NCBI GenBank assembly: GCA_023213315.1
Contig: JAKCPI010005554.1
Coordinates: 1 to 64,000, forward strand
Length of the DNA stretch: 64,000 bases
From: Euborellia annulipes
Taxonomy: Eukaryota > Arthropoda > Insecta > Dermaptera > Anisolabididae
Direction of reading: 5' to 3'
The notes under the pieces were generated by a model. That model did not search any database. It was not told where the DNA came from and saw nothing but the letters and a program-made list of their open reading frames with translations. Position numbers and translations under genes: made by a program. Every line of letters starts with the position of its first letter. Within the stretch, counting starts at the first letter, position 1. Positions 10,601 to 20,312 of the stretch are shown here, in pieces.

Positions 10601-11470
10601 TGGCATCCTCTAGGAGGGGGCAGGGGGGCAAAATTTCTTCTTTTATTTTATTTATTTTTAAAAATGATACATTTTTACTTTTGAAAAATAAAATCTAATT
10701 TAAAAAAAATTAAAAGAGTAAGAAATTCATTTTTTTCCAAAAATTTTTTATAAAATCACTACCAAATTTTTTAAAATTTTATTTTATTAAAATTGTGATT
10801 TTATTTAAAATTTTTAAACTTTTATAGTAGATTTGTTTTTGATTTGTACTATTTGAACATATTAAATTATTTTAATTTTCTAAAAAAAATTTTTTTGCCC
10901 CCCCCCCCCTGATTCAAATTCGTTCCGGCGCCCCTGCCTACAACCCAGGAACAAATCTACATCTTAAAATTGTATTGTATATAAATTATAAGGAAATACC
11001 TCTTCTGGTTTATATTCGAAATTGGCATGATTAGCAATGAATTTGTCATTCTCGAATTGGAAGCCAAAAATCCCGGAGACGACGAGATCAATGAGTTCCA
11101 AAGTCAAATTACCAACGTGACTTTCTCCATATTGGCCATATAAAATTATCTTGGTTTTGGCTGTTCGCAGCATCAGGTTGAATAAATAGAAATCCACCTG
11201 AAAGCCAGCCTGGATCAAGGAATAAGGGTCCAGATGTACTGAGATGTTGCTTAGCCTCTCCCCGGTGCCTTCAACATCAGTGTTGAAGAAGATATTATCT
11301 AAATGGATGTCCCCTTGGTAGGAGTTGATTTCGAGGCGCTGTTGAACTGCTTTGATAAATTTATATTCGCTCTTTCTCATAAAATAAAATAAAGAATTGG
11401 GTAGGGCAGGCGTAAGCGGCCTCGACCAGCAGCAGAGAGGTGCTAGCAGAACCAGTAGGAAGCGATACAT
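7158..11470 (-). CDS. Secreted two-half group-7-allergen-like (TULIP-type) protein
   Basis: Exons are 11486-11000 (initiator ATG at 11470), 9503-9210 and 7643-7158. All have AG/GT borders and phase-0 junctions, giving 416 aa before the TAA stop. Residues 1-16 or so form a signal peptide (MYRFLLVLLAPLCCWS). The mature chain has two similar halves: amphipathic strand-rich segments followed by a helix-rich stretch. This is the layout of the mite group 7 allergen, takeout and JH-binding family of lipid-binding folds. Five N-glycosylation sequons (NIS, NLT, NVS, NDS, NGT) fit secretion. Single-domain group 7 proteins are near 200 aa, so 416 aa suggests a tandem form. The family call rests on overall pattern, not a signature motif. 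The ligand is unknown. No clear poly(A) signal follows the stop. Confidence 0.7.
7982..8391. mobile_element. Foldback/MITE in intron 3
   Basis: Arms of about 90 bp start TATTCTCTAAAAACAGGCG on the left and end with its reverse complement on the right (8299-8391). Sequence between is AT-rich without a frame. Target duplications are not clear. It lies in the intron between the exons ending at 9210 and starting at 7643. Confidence 0.7.
8457..8490 (-). repeat. tRNA-like 3' remnant
   Basis: The minus strand reads CGGGTTCAAATCCCG, a perfect T-arm with a B-box-like core, followed by CTTGCCGT. No D-arm or anticodon arm lies upstream, so it is a tRNA or SINE fragment rather than a working tRNA gene. 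Confidence 0.4.
8779..8829 (-). ncRNA. Hammerhead-like ribozyme candidate (family E, left arm)
   Basis: Minus strand: CUGAUGA (8820-8814), an extra A, then GGCCG pairs CGGCC (5 bp), GAAAC (8795-8791) and GUC (8790-8788). Stem I pairs GACA with UGUC, then after a 2-nt internal loop UGU with ACA. The stem III bases ACGU are palindromic with no loop, so stem III could form only between two molecules. Confidence 0.5.
8941..8984 (+). ncRNA. Hammerhead-like motif (family E, right arm)
   Basis: It has the same core as the left-arm copy: CTGATGA 8945-8951, an extra A, the 5-bp stem II, GAAAC 8970-8974, GTC. Stem I is weaker (G-C, A-U, then a mismatch), so this copy has probably lost function first. 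Confidence 0.4.
9210..9503 (-). CDS. Exon 3 of the group-7-like gene
   Basis: The acceptor is TTTCCAG before GTAAGGGCG and the donor is CAAG/GTAAAT. The exon encodes 98 residues (VRANVSYYIGKK to FEKEIKMFK), mostly helical by appearance, with sequons NVS and NDS. It closes the first half and leads into the second. Confidence 0.8.
9701..9893. mobile_element. hAT-type MITE, 193 bp
   Basis: The ends are CAGCATTTCCCAAA and TTTGGGAAACTCTG, the common CAGTGGTTCCCAAA type. Flanks TTTTAGTG and TTTTAGCC match in 6 of 8 positions, a decayed target duplication. It sits in the intron between exons 2 and 3 of the group-7-like gene. Confidence 0.7.
10030..10190 (+). repeat. tRNA-derived SINE
   Basis: The head has an A-box-like TGGCTCAGAGGTAGAG and a B-box-like ATGTTCGCATCC at tRNA spacing, so internal pol III promotion is plausible. 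The tail has a palindromic TTTCAATTG tract and ends GCCGAAAAAGACCTT. Tail-only copies lie at 314-411 and 18045-18135. Confidence 0.65.
10550..10936. mobile_element. hAT-type MITE, 387 bp (family with 48090-48475)
   Basis: The ends are CATAGGCGCCGGAAC and GTTCCGGCGCCCCTG, with flanks CCCACAAC and CCTACAAC (7 of 8). Long G and C homopolymers lie just inside each end. A 386-bp copy of the same family, in the other orientation, is at 48090-48475. Confidence 0.85.
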
Positions 11471-11486
11471 GTTGCAAGCTGAATAT
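11000..11486 (-). CDS. Exon 2 of the group-7-like gene (signal peptide)
   Basis: The acceptor TTTTTTTTTAG precedes ATATTCAGC and the donor is GAAGAG/GTATTT. It carries 16 nt before the ATG at 11470, then 157 codons including the signal peptide and the first strand-rich segment (NIS and NLT sequons). The 16-nt leader has no stop and is in frame with an ATG in the proposed upstream exon. Confidence 0.8.
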
Positions 11487-11951
11487 CTAAAAAAAAAATA
11501 TTTTTCAAATAAAAAAAGTCTCTTTTAATTTTAAGTAGTCTGTTTCGACAAAAAAGTTATCACTAAATTATATATCAAATAGAAACATCATCAGGTCGAT
11601 AGAATTTAAGAAAATATTTTCAAATAAAAACTGCTACAAATAAATAAAAATATTTAATTATTATTCATACCCTCTAAATTCTGTCATTTTATTTTAAAAT
11701 GATTAATGAATGATGCAGGCTCATCTTATACAAATGAATTTCTTTCATTTCTATATTTTTAAATTTATTATTGTATAAAATTTTCGCTGAAAGATATTAT
11801 ATAAATCTAATTTAAAAATGCAAAAAGTATTTTGTAAAAAAATTATAACTATCTGCATATTTTTAAGGAGTGTTGCCATAAAAAACCAAGATAATATAAA
11901 ATTAGAGCCGCTTTAGAGAACATTTTCTATTAAAGTTTTATTTTCTCTATA

Positions 11952-12163
11952 AAGGGGCGGATTAAAGGGCGATCGCCCCCCCCCCCCGAGAAGAAATTCA
12001 AAAAGTTATAAAAACTTGTATTCTAAAGAAATTATGATTTCCGCTCTTTAATTTCAATTGAATTTGTTACCAATCAATTTAAATAAATAAGACGACAAAA
12101 TCATTAAATAAAAAAAAAAAAAACGCCCCCCCCCCCCGACAAAATTGCATTAATCCGCCCCTG
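11952..12163. mobile_element. hAT-type MITE, 212 bp
   Basis: The inverted ends are AAGGGGCGGATTAA and TTAATCCGCCCCTG, with an exact 8-bp duplication TCTCTATA at 11944-11951 and 12164-12171. C homopolymers lie at both subterminal positions. It is inside intron 1 of the group-7-like gene. Confidence 0.9.
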
Positions 12164-12409
12164 TCTCTATAGCTCTAAGATCTGACTTAATTGGGCGAAA
12201 GTAATGGCCTTTTTAGAATCAGCGCTACCCAAATACCCAGGAATAGCTTCAAATACTCGGTCAACAAAGTCTCTGTTCCCCTGTGATATTCTCCACGAGG
12301 TCGTCTTTTATATATTTTTAAAGGGAGGTGGATATAAAAAAGAAGAAATTGATTTGAAGTCTATTAGAAAATATATTTCTTTTTGTTAAATATTATATTT
12401 AAAATGAAA

Positions 12410-13020
12410 AAAATCTGGTGTGACATGCACAGAACACAACTTTCGATTACCGAAGGTAAGAGAAAGTTGTGTGCTATGCTAGTCACACCAGATTTTTTGT
12501 GTCAAGATATATATCTAGTTTCAGCCAATATATTAGAATTCAAGATGTCAAATTTATAAACACGGGAAAATATTTGTATGGCAACCATTGCCCCTATCTT
12601 TCCTATGAAGTACAAGAGTAAAGTGGCCTTCAAACAATTTTGAGAGCAAAATGAGAATATACATTTTAAAAAGCATCTAAAAACTAATTGATTTTTGAAT
12701 TTTAATTAAAATCGTTATAGCGAATTTTGAGAAAATCGAAAAAAACTGAAAAAGTACATCAGTAAAGAATTAGTACTTTTTGGCTTATTTTGTTTAAAAG
12801 CTTATTTTCACACCTCACGAGGCTACCTAACTTAAATATAAAATTTCAACCTCCTAGCTCAATTCCTTCATTCTTTAAATTGAACACAGACAGACACACA
12901 CACACACACAGACAGACCACGTTGCGAAAACCACTTTTTTGGATTCAATGGACCTCAAAACGTGTATATCCATCAAAATCTCGACATCGAATTTTTGACA
13001 TGAATCCTATACTTTCTCTA
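12410..13020 (+). repeat. Hairpin-headed dispersed repeat (family L), copy 1
   Basis: It opens with an imperfect palindrome at 12412-12497 bounded by ATCTGGTGTGAC and its complement. A body follows that ends near ATACTTTCTCT at 13020, with a CA/GACA microsatellite at 12888-12917. Other copies are at 40978-42005 (plus), 39731-40060 and 42852-43170 (minus), with fragments at 4.1 and 43.5 kb. No protein is encoded. Confidence 0.75.
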
Positions 13021-13239
13021 AATAAAAAAAAAAAAAATTATTTCCAAATTCGATTAAAAAAGAATAAAAAATTTTACTATATGAATAGGCTAATGAGGTT
13101 TTGTTTGGTTTATTTTTAAAAACCCAAAATCTTGTATTATTTTTTCATCAATTAAATTAAAAAAAAAAATAATAATAATACAAATTAAGACAGTTTAATA
13201 AACACACTTCATAGTTAGAAAAAATTTGTCACGACTTAC

Positions 13240-13330
13240 TTTTTCATTTTGTTGCTGCTGCTGTGGTCCACTCGTTACTCCTTGAAAACACCTGACTAAA
13301 TGACGCTTAACCACTTGACTAAACTACTTA
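13240..13330 (-). other. Probable 5' exon of the group-7-like gene
   Basis: On the minus strand, AACAAAATGAAAAA is followed at once by a consensus donor, GTAAGT (13239-13234). Joined to the acceptor at 11486, the ATG at 13247-13245 reads MKKYSACN and continues in frame into MYRFLL. Both ATGs have A at position -3. If used, the upstream start lengthens the protein by 8 residues and adds two lysines to the signal-peptide n-region. The 5' limit is not defined by sequence. Confidence 0.5.
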
Positions 13331-13340
13331 GGTCAGGTTT

Positions 13341-14150
13341 GCATAAAGTGACCCTTTCTCCCTTCCACTAGGCGCTCTCTTTTGTCTCTTTCGTTTTGAA
13401 AGGCGCCTTTTGTCCCTTAAATTTTTGGTTTTTCCCGAGACCAATAGAACAGGTGTCAACGTATTTAGACAACACTCATTCTTAGAAATCAGTTATTTCC
13501 CCTGACCATAAATTAAATGAGCTTTTTAGTTGACTTTAGAAACTTCCGCTATTATATTTGTTCTCACTAAAGTGATGAGAAATATTTTTTCTTTACCCTA
13601 TTTTAAATTTCCCATAATGAGAGAATAATTTCAGGCGAAATTCAAACAGGGGGACTGAGATGGATTAGACGATTTTTAAAATCAGGGAGACTTGAAAACA
13701 TGCCTGGTGGAAATTTAAGAATTTTTTTTTTTTTTCAAATTATCAAGTATTGATTTATTTGTGTGAAATAAATATTATTTTAATAATTAATATGTTATGT
13801 CTGGTATGCGGAATTTTTTTTGGGGAGAGGCATGGTTGTATCCAGCTTAAAACAGGAGGGGAGGGCAAATTCAATCTCTATCATGGAGCAGGGAACTCCC
13901 CTGATAGAGGATGTTAAATTTTTTTTTTAAAGTAAACACAAATAATTTTTTTTTCATTTTATTATCTAATACTAATAATTTGATAACATCACAGTAGTGA
14001 TCTAAATTGTTCTAATATTCTCACAGATGGCGTGAATTTTTCAGTTTTTTATTTATATTTTTTTTTGTTATTTCAAGTTTGGAAAGGGGGCTGCTGCCTT
14101 CCCTTGACCTGGATGGGGGGAGGGGGAGAGATGTTTGTATATTCCAGACA
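13341..14150. other. Intergenic AT-rich DNA upstream of the group-7-like gene
   Basis: It includes the presumed promoter side of that gene (about 13260-13400), which is less AT-rich. I see no TATA box at a fixed distance. G-rich patches at 13850 and 14110 may be decayed hAT ends. Confidence 0.35.
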
Positions 14151-14162
14151 ATTACCTCCCAC

Positions 14163-14684
14163 CAAGTGCTGATACAAGGGGGGTAATTACCCCCCCCCCC
14201 CTCCCGAGAAAAATTTTTTTTCTTGGAAATTAAATTTTATTTTTAATATAAAATTTCCATGTCCTTCCATTATATATATATAATTCATTGTATTGTTGAA
14301 TTTATATATAAAAATAATCGTATATTATAACGATAAACTATATAGTTTTTTAAAAATTTATAATAAATGTTTGTATAATTTTCTCTTAATCGTAGGCCCT
14401 GAAGATGATTGGATTCCGATCGAAACTTGTTAACAGTCGGCCACACTGAAAAACTAAAAATAAAATTAAATTATTTTTTAATTGAAATTTTATTTAAACA
14501 TATATATTATATATGCATCAAATAGCTTGACCTTCACCATCAAGTTAGTCCTATTCCTTCAAACTTATCAAGTAAATATAAAATTTTAATTACCGAAAGT
14601 AAGAGAAAATTGTGTGTTGTACGACCAGTCACACCAAATTACCTCCCCCCCTCTCCGCGAAAAACTCCTCTGGATTCGCCCTTG
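14163..14684. mobile_element. Degenerate hAT-type MITE
   Basis: The left end CAAGTGCTGATACAAGG and right end CTGGATTCGCCCTTG match the CAAGGGCGGATACAG ends of the elements at 37262 and 48916. GGTAATTACC and a C homopolymer follow the left end. Flanking 8-mers agree poorly (4 of 8). It encloses the hammerhead-like motif at 14395-14442. Confidence 0.55.
14395..14442 (+). ncRNA. Hammerhead-like ribozyme candidate, all three stems present
   Basis: Order: GGCC (14395-14398), CUGAAGA (14399-14405), an extra U, GAUUGG-AUU-CCGAUC stem II (6 bp with one G-U), GAAA (14422-14425), stem III CU(U)GU-UA-ACAG with U4 bulged, cleavage triplet GUC (14436-14438), GGCC (14439-14442). Stem I is GGCC with GGCC, 4 G-C pairs. 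This is the best monomeric fold in the window. The unpaired U between CUGAAGA and stem II is the only break from the consensus core CUGANGA/GAAA. Confidence 0.55.
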
Positions 14685-17600
14685 CCCTCCTTAATAAAAT
14701 TTTATTTCTAACAATTTAACACTAAAATTAACGTATTTACTAAAATATTTAATTCATTTACTAAACTCATCTTTAGTTAAGTCCCTTTAAGAGAAAATAA
14801 AAAAAAGGAGGAAGTAGCACTTGGGATTTTGAAATAAAATTAATTATTCAGTCACAATTTGTTTATTTTAACTTGAAACATTTTCCAAAACTAAACGTAA
14901 TCCCCATTTACTACCAAATATCTTTTTTACATCAGACGGTCAATCATTTGTTTTTTTTTTTTTTTTTCTAAAATATAGGCTCTAAAATATTAAGAGATTG
15001 CAATTAGTTTCCTTTTAAGCACCCTTGCCATCAGATGACAATAAGGGTCAATTAAATTTTTATTTCTTTTAACCCTGTTATGGAAAGAAATTTGTATTTC
15101 ACACATTTCAACTTCTGATTATTTCTTTTTTTTTTTTTAATTATAAATTTAGCCGTACAGTAGAACTTTGCAGATAACATCTAAAATATTGACAATAAAT
15201 TTAATATAATAGTCGAATATCAGCTATTATTTTCATAAATATGGTTAAGTCTTATTATAGATTGTTTTTACATTATAATTTTTTTTTTTTTATATTTTCG
15301 TGAGGTACAATTTACTAAATGCCTAATAAAAATATTAACGACACATTTTGCATCTTGGGTTTTCAATTTGTGATATCATCTAAAAAAAAATGTTAGATAT
15401 TTTAAATTATCATTTAGTATCTGTTGTATTTATAATATATTAACTCTAAATAAATAAAGATACATACAATTTACAATAACACTCAACACATCCTAAATGA
15501 CGCCTTTCGGGCTAAATAATTTACAATTTATTTTTTTAAATATTTACTTTTTAAATGACTTAATATATACATGAAATGAGAGCTTCATCACAAGCTAAAA
15601 GCATAGAGATTTAAATAATAAATATATTCAAGGGTGTTTTTTTCTGTAAATATTTTAAAAGATTAAAACACATTTAACAGCCAAGTAAATAAAGAATAAC
15701 ATTTTTTTTGTAAAAAAAGAAATCATTATAAAGATAGATATTGTCTGTAGTTTTTTTTATTTATGAGGTAGAAGTTTTTATTTTTCAAAAATAACAAAAA
15801 TTATTTTTTTTTATTCATGTATAATAGTGGAAATTTTTAAACATTATTAATAAAAATAATTGCGGATAAAAATGACAATAATAAATAATAAGAAAATCGT
15901 TGTCTCTATTCATTCTACAGGCTCGGTTTAAAAAGTTTATTTTGATAAATAAAAATTTAATAATAAAATAAGCCTGGCAGTGATATAGGGTTAATAAAAA
16001 AATGATTGTTGTTGTCCTAAAAAATAATATTTATCATCATTTCTATTTTTTATATTATGAAAAAATATATTTTTTTTCCCTGTATTTTTTCAGAAAGTGA
16101 TATGATATATGAAATGACTGTATATACTTCGAAAATCATTAAAAGTAGCTTATCGTTATTTGGCTGTCTATCTCCTATTTAATAGTTAGAGACAGATTTC
16201 TTTTTAGCACAATTCTATTGGAAAGTGAACCCTTGGAGAATTAAAATAGCTAGGAACCAGCTTGGATAGTTATAGAAATTCAAGTGAGGTAGCTATAAAA
16301 TGTAAACTTAATGTCGAAAAAAAAAACAATGAAAATGCGGCTCTGAGCCATTTTGTGCCATTATTTAAAAAAATAATTGATAAAAAAATTTTATCTTGGT
16401 GAATAAATGTTAACTCTATCAAATACATTCATTCAAAAAATAAGTCATGAGTTTTAGAGGAATGCATAATCAAGCGTAAATAGAATGGATATTTAAATTA
16501 TTATAAAATTCAAAACAAATTCACTTCTGAATAATTGGGGGCTTTATATTTATTTTAGGAACATAAAATCAGAATTGCACTTTATATTATAGGAACTAAA
16601 CACAATTTAAAATTAGATCAAAAAAAGAGATTAAAATCGTCAAATTTGGCTTCTCTGGCACTTTTAGATAAATAAAAAAATAAATATAAAATAATTTAAA
16701 AAAAAAATACTGAAAAACAAATTATATATTAATATGTTTGCCCTTGGAAATAATAATAAACAATCAGATCTCGATAAGTCAAATTTCAAGTATAAACGCC
16801 ATTGTGAATCGTGAATTGAAACATGGCTTCTTTATCAATACTCTCGGTTTGACTTATAGAGATCTAGTTTTATAATATATATATATATATATAAATAATA
16901 TAAAATAAACTATCTTTAAAATAACGATAGAAATTTATAAAAATAAACTAAAATATATATTGTTTTTAGTGGCCTTTTAATAATACTGTCCATGTAATAA
17001 ATAATAATCTAAGTATAAAATGTAACTTAAATAATCGTTTATGTAAAATAAATAGGAAGAAATATATATATACATAGTAGGCGAGAGAAGAGTAAGATGA
17101 AGTACGCAAGGAAAATAATTTTTTTTAAACTATTTTGAATTCTAGAGCCACATTTTGCTGTTTTCCTCATTCGTTATGATATAAATTTTTATCCAATACC
17201 AAATATGATTATAAAATTTTTAAATTAAAATTTATTTTATAAATTCCGCAAATTCGTCATCTTATCTGGGCGAGGGAAATGACGAACCATTAGTAGATAT
17301 AAAAAGTATTTAAGGATCGATAAATTCGAAAAACTCTATCGAATTATATAACAATATGACAATCAGAAGCCCTGAGACTGTCGTATCACTAAGAAATAAA
17401 AAATGACGCTAATTCTCCGAACAAGTAAGTTGTAGGCTTCTATCTAAATCTATTTTTTATTTACCTATTATCTTCTATCTAAACCAAAGTATTTATTATT
17501 CGTCATCTTACCCTTCTCTCTCCTAAATATAAATATATATATTTATTTATATTTTTATTTTTATATTACATTTTATAACGAGATGAAAATGAATCCACAA

Positions 17601-18044
17601 TATATTCACAACCTAATATTGTTTCAAAACTACAATCATTACAATAAATTCATCAAATATGCCATTCACCAAGATATTGTACAAAGATAATAATTTTGAT
17701 ATCTATTTTTAATTAAAGGAACATATCGTTCTTTAAAAACAAAAACTTGTAAAATTAGTTTAGATCAAATTCATCAATATAAAATGTACTGCGAGTTTAA
17801 AGCATTAAGTATAATACAAGCTTGAAATCTTATCAAATAAATAATAAATTCTAAAAAAATGAAAGACAATAACAATAGCAATACTAAAAAGATTTAATAT
17901 AATAACGATAATAGAAGCATTGATGTTTGTAACAATTTTTATTATTAGAGAATGGCAATATATTGAAAATTAAAAAATAAAAAATCACATATAATTTGAA
18001 AATTATTAATACTGTAATTTGAAAATTATTAATACTGAATTTAA

Positions 18045-18135
18045 ATAGAAGGGTCTTTTCAGCATCTGAGGCCATTTTAGTCCCCGTCTCTATTTATTCC
18101 AATTGATAAATTAAATCACTATCAGCGGCTATCGG
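18045..18135 (-). repeat. SINE 3' tail (family of 10030-10190)
   Basis: It shares the ATGCTGAAAAGACC-like end and the CAATTGGAATAAATAG palindromic tract with the other two copies. The tRNA-like head is missing. Confidence 0.4.
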
Positions 18136-20106
18136 CGCCAACTTAATTAAAAAGTAGTTATAAATTTGTATACTGTTTTTGCATATATTTTATACAATTC
18201 GCATAAAAAATAAATAAAAAGGCGTCATTTATGAGCCACGTGCTTGACAATTCATTTTTACTGAGATCATGGGCGAATTACGCCTTCCCCCGGAGGGTTA
18301 CGCACCTGTACATTTCTATGTACTTGATGGTTTGCAAATATATAATCTATATATTGCCATTCTTGATAAACTCATACAGAAATGTTTTAATAAAAAATAT
18401 TTTTTTTTTCCAATGTTTATTTTTTTGTGCAAACGTAAGATAAAATTTAACGATACTAATAGCATTTAAGCTTAAAGAACTCTCCCCGATTTATAATATT
18501 CTAATCTTTGCATCCGTCCTGATATAATTAAACATTTTATCAGAAGTTGAGAATTTCTATTACATTTTAATTAATTCATTGTTCTACAAAAAAAAAAAAA
18601 AAATAAATAAATAAATAAAAACAAACAAACATTAATTGTATGTTATTTGAAAAAATTCATTTTGATTATATTCATATTATTGTGTAAATAAATAAATAAT
18701 TTAAATTTTTATCTAAACATAATTTTTCTTTTGTGAAAAAATATATACACTAAAATATAAATTTTTTGCTCATATTTAATTTACAAGGACAATAAATATA
18801 GAATATTATTAAAGTTATTCATTATTCGTTATTGAAAAAAAAATATTTTTTATTAACATTTTCATTAAATTTTAAGTTTAATAAACAAATAAATATCTAA
18901 CGAAAATTAAACTTATTTCCTTAATTAAAATAATACTGTTTTTGTAATGATGTAACTTAAAAGAATCTAAGCTACGGGTAGATATATCACACATCTCTAA
19001 AGATTATCCAAAAGTGCATATAATAATACTGAATAACTTGAATAACTTTTGAACTGTAAAGAAATTTATATTCAATTTTTCAAATACACACAATTATTTA
19101 TAGACCTATATAAATATTAATAAAACTTGCATGCCCTTATGGAAGCCTGAATGTGTTAATTCTATACAGTTCCTATAATTTCGTCTAACTAATATGATGT
19201 GTCATTACACTTGCATCAAGTGTTATATTTATTTTTTATATTTTTTTTATTTTATTTTTATTTTTTGAAAATCCTTGTCCCAGAATTTGGAACTATTACC
19301 CTGCAATTATTTATGGAGAATTGAAAATATAATCTTTGATATCATTGATAAATTATACTATTTATATAAATATATATAAATATTTTTATTTTTTTTTTTA
19401 ATAATTCTCTTGTTTGGTTTCATTGAGATACAAAATTGAAAAAACTATGTCTTTGACCAAATTTATCCATAAGGATTATGTCAAAAACAAATTTTATCAG
19501 ATGAAAAAAGCAAACTTTAATGATACTCGTGTATTTAGGTATCATAGTTTTTTTCTTCAATTTTTTTGCAAGTGAAACGGAATAAAAAAATAAAAACTAA
19601 AGAATGCGCGTTTAATGCTTATACTACAGTATATATATTTATATCAACTAAAAAAAGTATATATTTTTTGTCTCACCATTCTTTAACATTTTTTTTTTTA
19701 TTTTTTTGAAAACTTGTTCAGTCTTCTTTCAAAGTGTGTAAAAACTATCAATTATCTATCACAAAAGCATCCATACAGAGAGAAAACCTTGCTTGTGAAA
19801 ATTATCCTGTTTTTTTTTTTAATAATTAATTTGGGGTCAAAATCTTAAAATGTTAGCGATTATCTTTTTTTTAAATAGGTTTAGATACCCAGTAATGGTA
19901 ACTAACAAAAATGGTAAAAAAAATTTTATTAAGCTCATTTCTTTTCAATTCCGTCATCCCTTATAAAAAATTTTTTTGTTTATTTTTACGAAGTTTTAAT
20001 AAAAGTAACAATTGTTTTTAATGAATGAAATCTGCCCGTGAAGTGTTTTTTTTTTTTTTTTTTTTTTGAATGATTTTAATTACTTTAAATCAAATTATTT
20101 AATATC

Positions 20107-20312
20107 GTGGCTCTCAATCTGTGGTAACTCAGGTTAAAGTTAATGTTAAGTTAACGTTTCGTTAGTATATAAATAATAAATAAATAAAAAATTAAATAAT
20201 ACTGAAATGTAGGTATTGAAACTAAATTTTGAATTTGGATTATATAGGCCTATAAATTAATTTTGTTGTTCCCTAAAGGCATACATTATGAAAATGTTGA
20301 GAACCACTGCTT
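20107..20312. mobile_element. Decayed hAT-type MITE
   Basis: GTGGCTCTCAATCTGTGG at the left and TGTTGAGAACCACTG at the right are inverted ends of the CAGTGGTTCTCAA type. Target duplications are not conserved (4 of 8 at best). Confidence 0.5.

Noticed and set aside
20150..20165. AACGTTTCGTT as a core trace
   Set aside because: It is inside a decayed hAT MITE and has no partner strand.
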